Assembly: GCA_030147455.1 (NCBI GenBank)
Contig: JASKZU010000056.1
Location: 1 to 7,258, forward strand
Source: Planococcus sp. (in: firmicutes)
GTDB taxonomy: Bacteria > Bacillota > Bacilli > Bacillales_A > Planococcaceae
DNA length: 7,258 nt
Reading direction: 5' to 3'
The notes beneath the pieces are model-generated. The model saw nothing but the letters and a program-made list of their open reading frames with translations, did not search any database and had not been told where the DNA came from. The translations under genes and the position numbers were made by a program. This document shows positions 5,737 through 7,258 of this stretch, piece by piece (positions within the stretch are counted from its first letter, which is position 1; each line of letters starts with the position of its first letter).

Positions 5737-6729
5737 ATGTATTTTGTAGATAATAAGGGAATTACAGATCCACGCATCAACTTGGCTATTGAGGAATATT
5801 TATTAAAAACAATGAACGTTGATGAAAATCCGTTTCTACTGTTCTATATCAACGAACCGTCGATCATCATCGGGAAAAACCAGAACACGGCAGAAGAAAT
5901 CAATACGGATTACGTAGATGTCAATGGCATTCATGTGGTACGCCGCCTTTCGGGCGGAGGTGCTGTCTACCATGACCAGGGAAATTTGAACTTCAGCTTT
6001 ATTACAAAAGATGACGGCAACAGCTTCCGCGACTTCCGCAAGTTTACAGAGCCGGTCGTGAAGGCGCTGCGCGATATGGGCGTAGATGCGGAACTTTCCG
6101 GGCGCAATGATTTGCTTACCGGAGGGCGCAAGATTTCAGGGAATGCACAATTTGCGACGCGCGGCCGCATGTACAGCCATGGGACGCTGTTGTTCAACAC
6201 AGAAATGGAAGAAGTCGTCTCTGCCCTTAAAGTAAGCAAAGAAAAAATTGAATCCAAAGGAATCAAATCAATTCGCAGCCGTGTGGCCAACATTTCAGAA
6301 TTTCTCGAAGAGCCGATGTCGATCGAACAATTTCGCGAAAAGCTGTTGAACTCGATTTTCGGTGGTGCGGAACAAGTGCGCTACTGGGAATTGACCGATG
6401 AAGATTGGGAAAACATCCGTCAGTTGTCGAAAGAACGCTACGGAAATTGGGACTGGAATTATGGCAAATCCCCGAAATTCAATATCAAGCATTCGCACCG
6501 GTTTCCTGTCGGCGGAATCGATGTCCGCCTTCAGGTAGAAAAAGGCATCGTACAAGAAGCCCATATTTATGGCGACTTTTTCGGCGTCGGCGATGTGACG
6601 GAAGTTGAACAAGCCATTTCAGGCGTCAAATACGAACGCGCTTCGCTTGCCAAGGCAATTGAAGGGCTCGATATCCCGAAACTGCTTGGCGGGATCACTG
6701 CAGAAGAGTTTCTCAAACTGATTTATTAA
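5737..6729 (+). CDS. lplJ: Lipoate-protein ligase
   Basis: This enzyme activates free lipoate with ATP and attaches it to a lysine of GcvH or E2 subunits, a cytoplasmic salvage route. The 330 residues match B. subtilis LplJ (331). The ligase signature RRLSGGGAVYHD (69-80) forms the lipoyl-AMP pocket. NLNFSFI (83-89) and SGRND (121-125) follow, then GRKISGNAQ with the catalytic Lys at 132, and HGTLLF (148-153). A C-terminal accessory domain lies about 240-330. AGGAG is 7 bases before the ATG. The gene is a single transcription unit, closed by its own terminator 11 bases after the stop codon. It is divergent from yhfH. I am confident of the function. Confidence 0.96.
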   Translation: MYFVDNKGITDPRINLAIEEYLLKTMNVDENPFLLFYINEPSIIIGKNQNTAEEINTDYVDVNGIHVVRRLSGGGAVYHDQGNLNFSFITKDDGNSFRDFRKFTEPVVKALRDMGVDAELSGRNDLLTGGRKISGNAQFATRGRMYSHGTLLFNTEMEEVVSALKVSKEKIESKGIKSIRSRVANISEFLEEPMSIEQFREKLLNSIFGGAEQVRYWELTDEDWENIRQLSKERYGNWDWNYGKSPKFNIKHSHRFPVGGIDVRLQVEKGIVQEAHIYGDFFGVGDVTEVEQAISGVKYERASLAKAIEGLDIPKLLGGITAEEFLKLIY

Positions 6730-6740
6730 GATTTTTTCTG

Positions 6741-6766
6741 GAGCCTGCTTTCGAGCAGGCTCTTTT
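6741..6766 (+). terminator. Rho-independent terminator of lplJ
   Basis: GAGCCTGCT (6741-6749) pairs with AGCAGGCTC (6754-6762), a 9-bp stem with a stabilizing TTCG tetraloop, followed by TTTT. It starts 11 bases after the lplJ stop. Confidence 0.92.
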
Positions 6767-6774
6767 GTTAAACT
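6766..6774 (+). promoter_or_regulatory. Candidate extended -10 promoter of the response regulator
   Basis: TG, one base, TAAACT begins on the last T of the lplJ terminator and ends 26 bases before the ATG at 6801. There is no good -35, because that stretch is the terminator hairpin. The core TGTTAAACTA is identical to the element at 1052-1061 on the other strand. Only 34 bases separate terminator and gene, so a promoter has little room elsewhere. Confidence 0.38.
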
Positions 6775-6800
6775 AGAAGAAATGAAAGGGGGAGGAAATA

Positions 6801-7258
6801 ATGGGTGAACAACGGATATTCATTGTAGAAGATGACGCGAAAATTGCCTCGCTTTTATCAGACACATTGCGCAAATACCACTACGATGTCGAAACAGCGA
6901 CAGATTTTGACCGCATCATTGAAGAATGCGTTGCCTTCGACCCCCACCTGATTCTTTTGGATATCAACTTGCCTTCTTATGACGGCTATTATTGGTGCCG
7001 CCAATTAAGGCAGCAAACCACATGCCCGATTTTGTTTATATCCGCAAGGTCCGGTGAGATGGACCAGGTATTCGCACTCGAAAACGGCGGTGATGACTTT
7101 ATTACGAAACCTTTTCATTATGAAATCGTCCTTGCCAAAATAAGGAGCCATTTGAGGAGAGCTTACGGCGAGTATGCGCCAAAGCAGGAAGAACGCACTG
7201 TGCGTGCCGGTCGCCTTGTATTGTATATGGAACGGCTCGAGCTGCATTGCCGTGAAAC
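6801..7258 (+). CDS. OmpR-family response regulator, BceR-like, 3' end outside the window
   Basis: This is the receiver part of a two-component response regulator. The 152 visible residues contain the complete receiver domain: acidic pocket E10-D11-D12, phosphoacceptor D54 in LLDINLP, switch Ser81 in FISAR, and conserved K103 in TKPF. A linker (120-135) follows, then the first strand of an OmpR/PhoB-type winged-helix DNA-binding domain (GRLVLYMERLEL). The PSYDGYYWCRQLR segment (58-70) and DDFITKPFHYE (98-108) closely resemble BceR-type regulators. Those partner with intramembrane-sensing kinases and BceAB-type transporters in peptide antibiotic resistance. That role here is inferred, since the downstream genes are not seen. 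A strong GGAGG site lies 5 bases before the ATG. About 70-80 residues should lie beyond the end. Confidence 0.93.
   Translation, partial: MGEQRIFIVEDDAKIASLLSDTLRKYHYDVETATDFDRIIEECVAFDPHLILLDINLPSYDGYYWCRQLRQQTTCPILFISARSGEMDQVFALENGGDDFITKPFHYEIVLAKIRSHLRRAYGEYAPKQEERTVRAGRLVLYMERLELHCRE

Overview
This window looks like the chromosome of a low-to-moderate GC Bacillota of the Bacillus/Planococcus kind. Strong Shine-Dalgarno sites, sigma-A-like promoters, the hmoB-hemE-hemH block and a YhfH/LplJ pair all resemble Bacillus subtilis gene content. A Planococcaceae origin is my inference from overall protein similarity and was not tested. Gene density is high, nothing suggests phage, an insertion sequence or a CRISPR array, and no gene-free stretch exceeds 300 bases.

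Left part, minus strand (1-2649). Read in its own direction it starts with an IsdG/HmoB-type heme-degrading monooxygenase (2649-2134). A YrbG-type sodium/calcium exchanger homologue follows 43 bases later and ends in a hairpin terminator that overlaps its stop codon (1095-1066). Right after that comes an M20-family amidohydrolase (1031 to the window edge, missing its C-terminus), probably with its own promoter.

Middle part, plus strand (2765-5452). A good promoter precedes hemE (uroporphyrinogen decarboxylase), then hemH/cpfC (ferrochelatase of the coproporphyrin-dependent heme pathway), then a small FixH/YtkA-like lipoprotein. All end at a strong bidirectional terminator. The third heme gene of the B. 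subtilis hemEHY operon, hemY, is absent and the lipoprotein sits in its place. Heme synthesis (hemE) and heme breakdown (hmoB) are divergent from one roughly 220-base control region.

Right part (5467-7258). A 41-residue zinc-ribbon-like YhfH protein lies on the minus strand, convergent with the heme operon and divergent from lplJ (lipoate-protein ligase). After lplJ come a terminator, a likely extended -10 promoter, and the first 152 residues of a BceR-like OmpR-family response regulator that runs off the window.

I see no clearly new multi-gene system. The most interesting leads are the lipoprotein standing where hemY is expected, the unexplained YhfH microprotein, a shared extended -10 element placed directly behind two terminators, and an inverted repeat around the hemE promoter.
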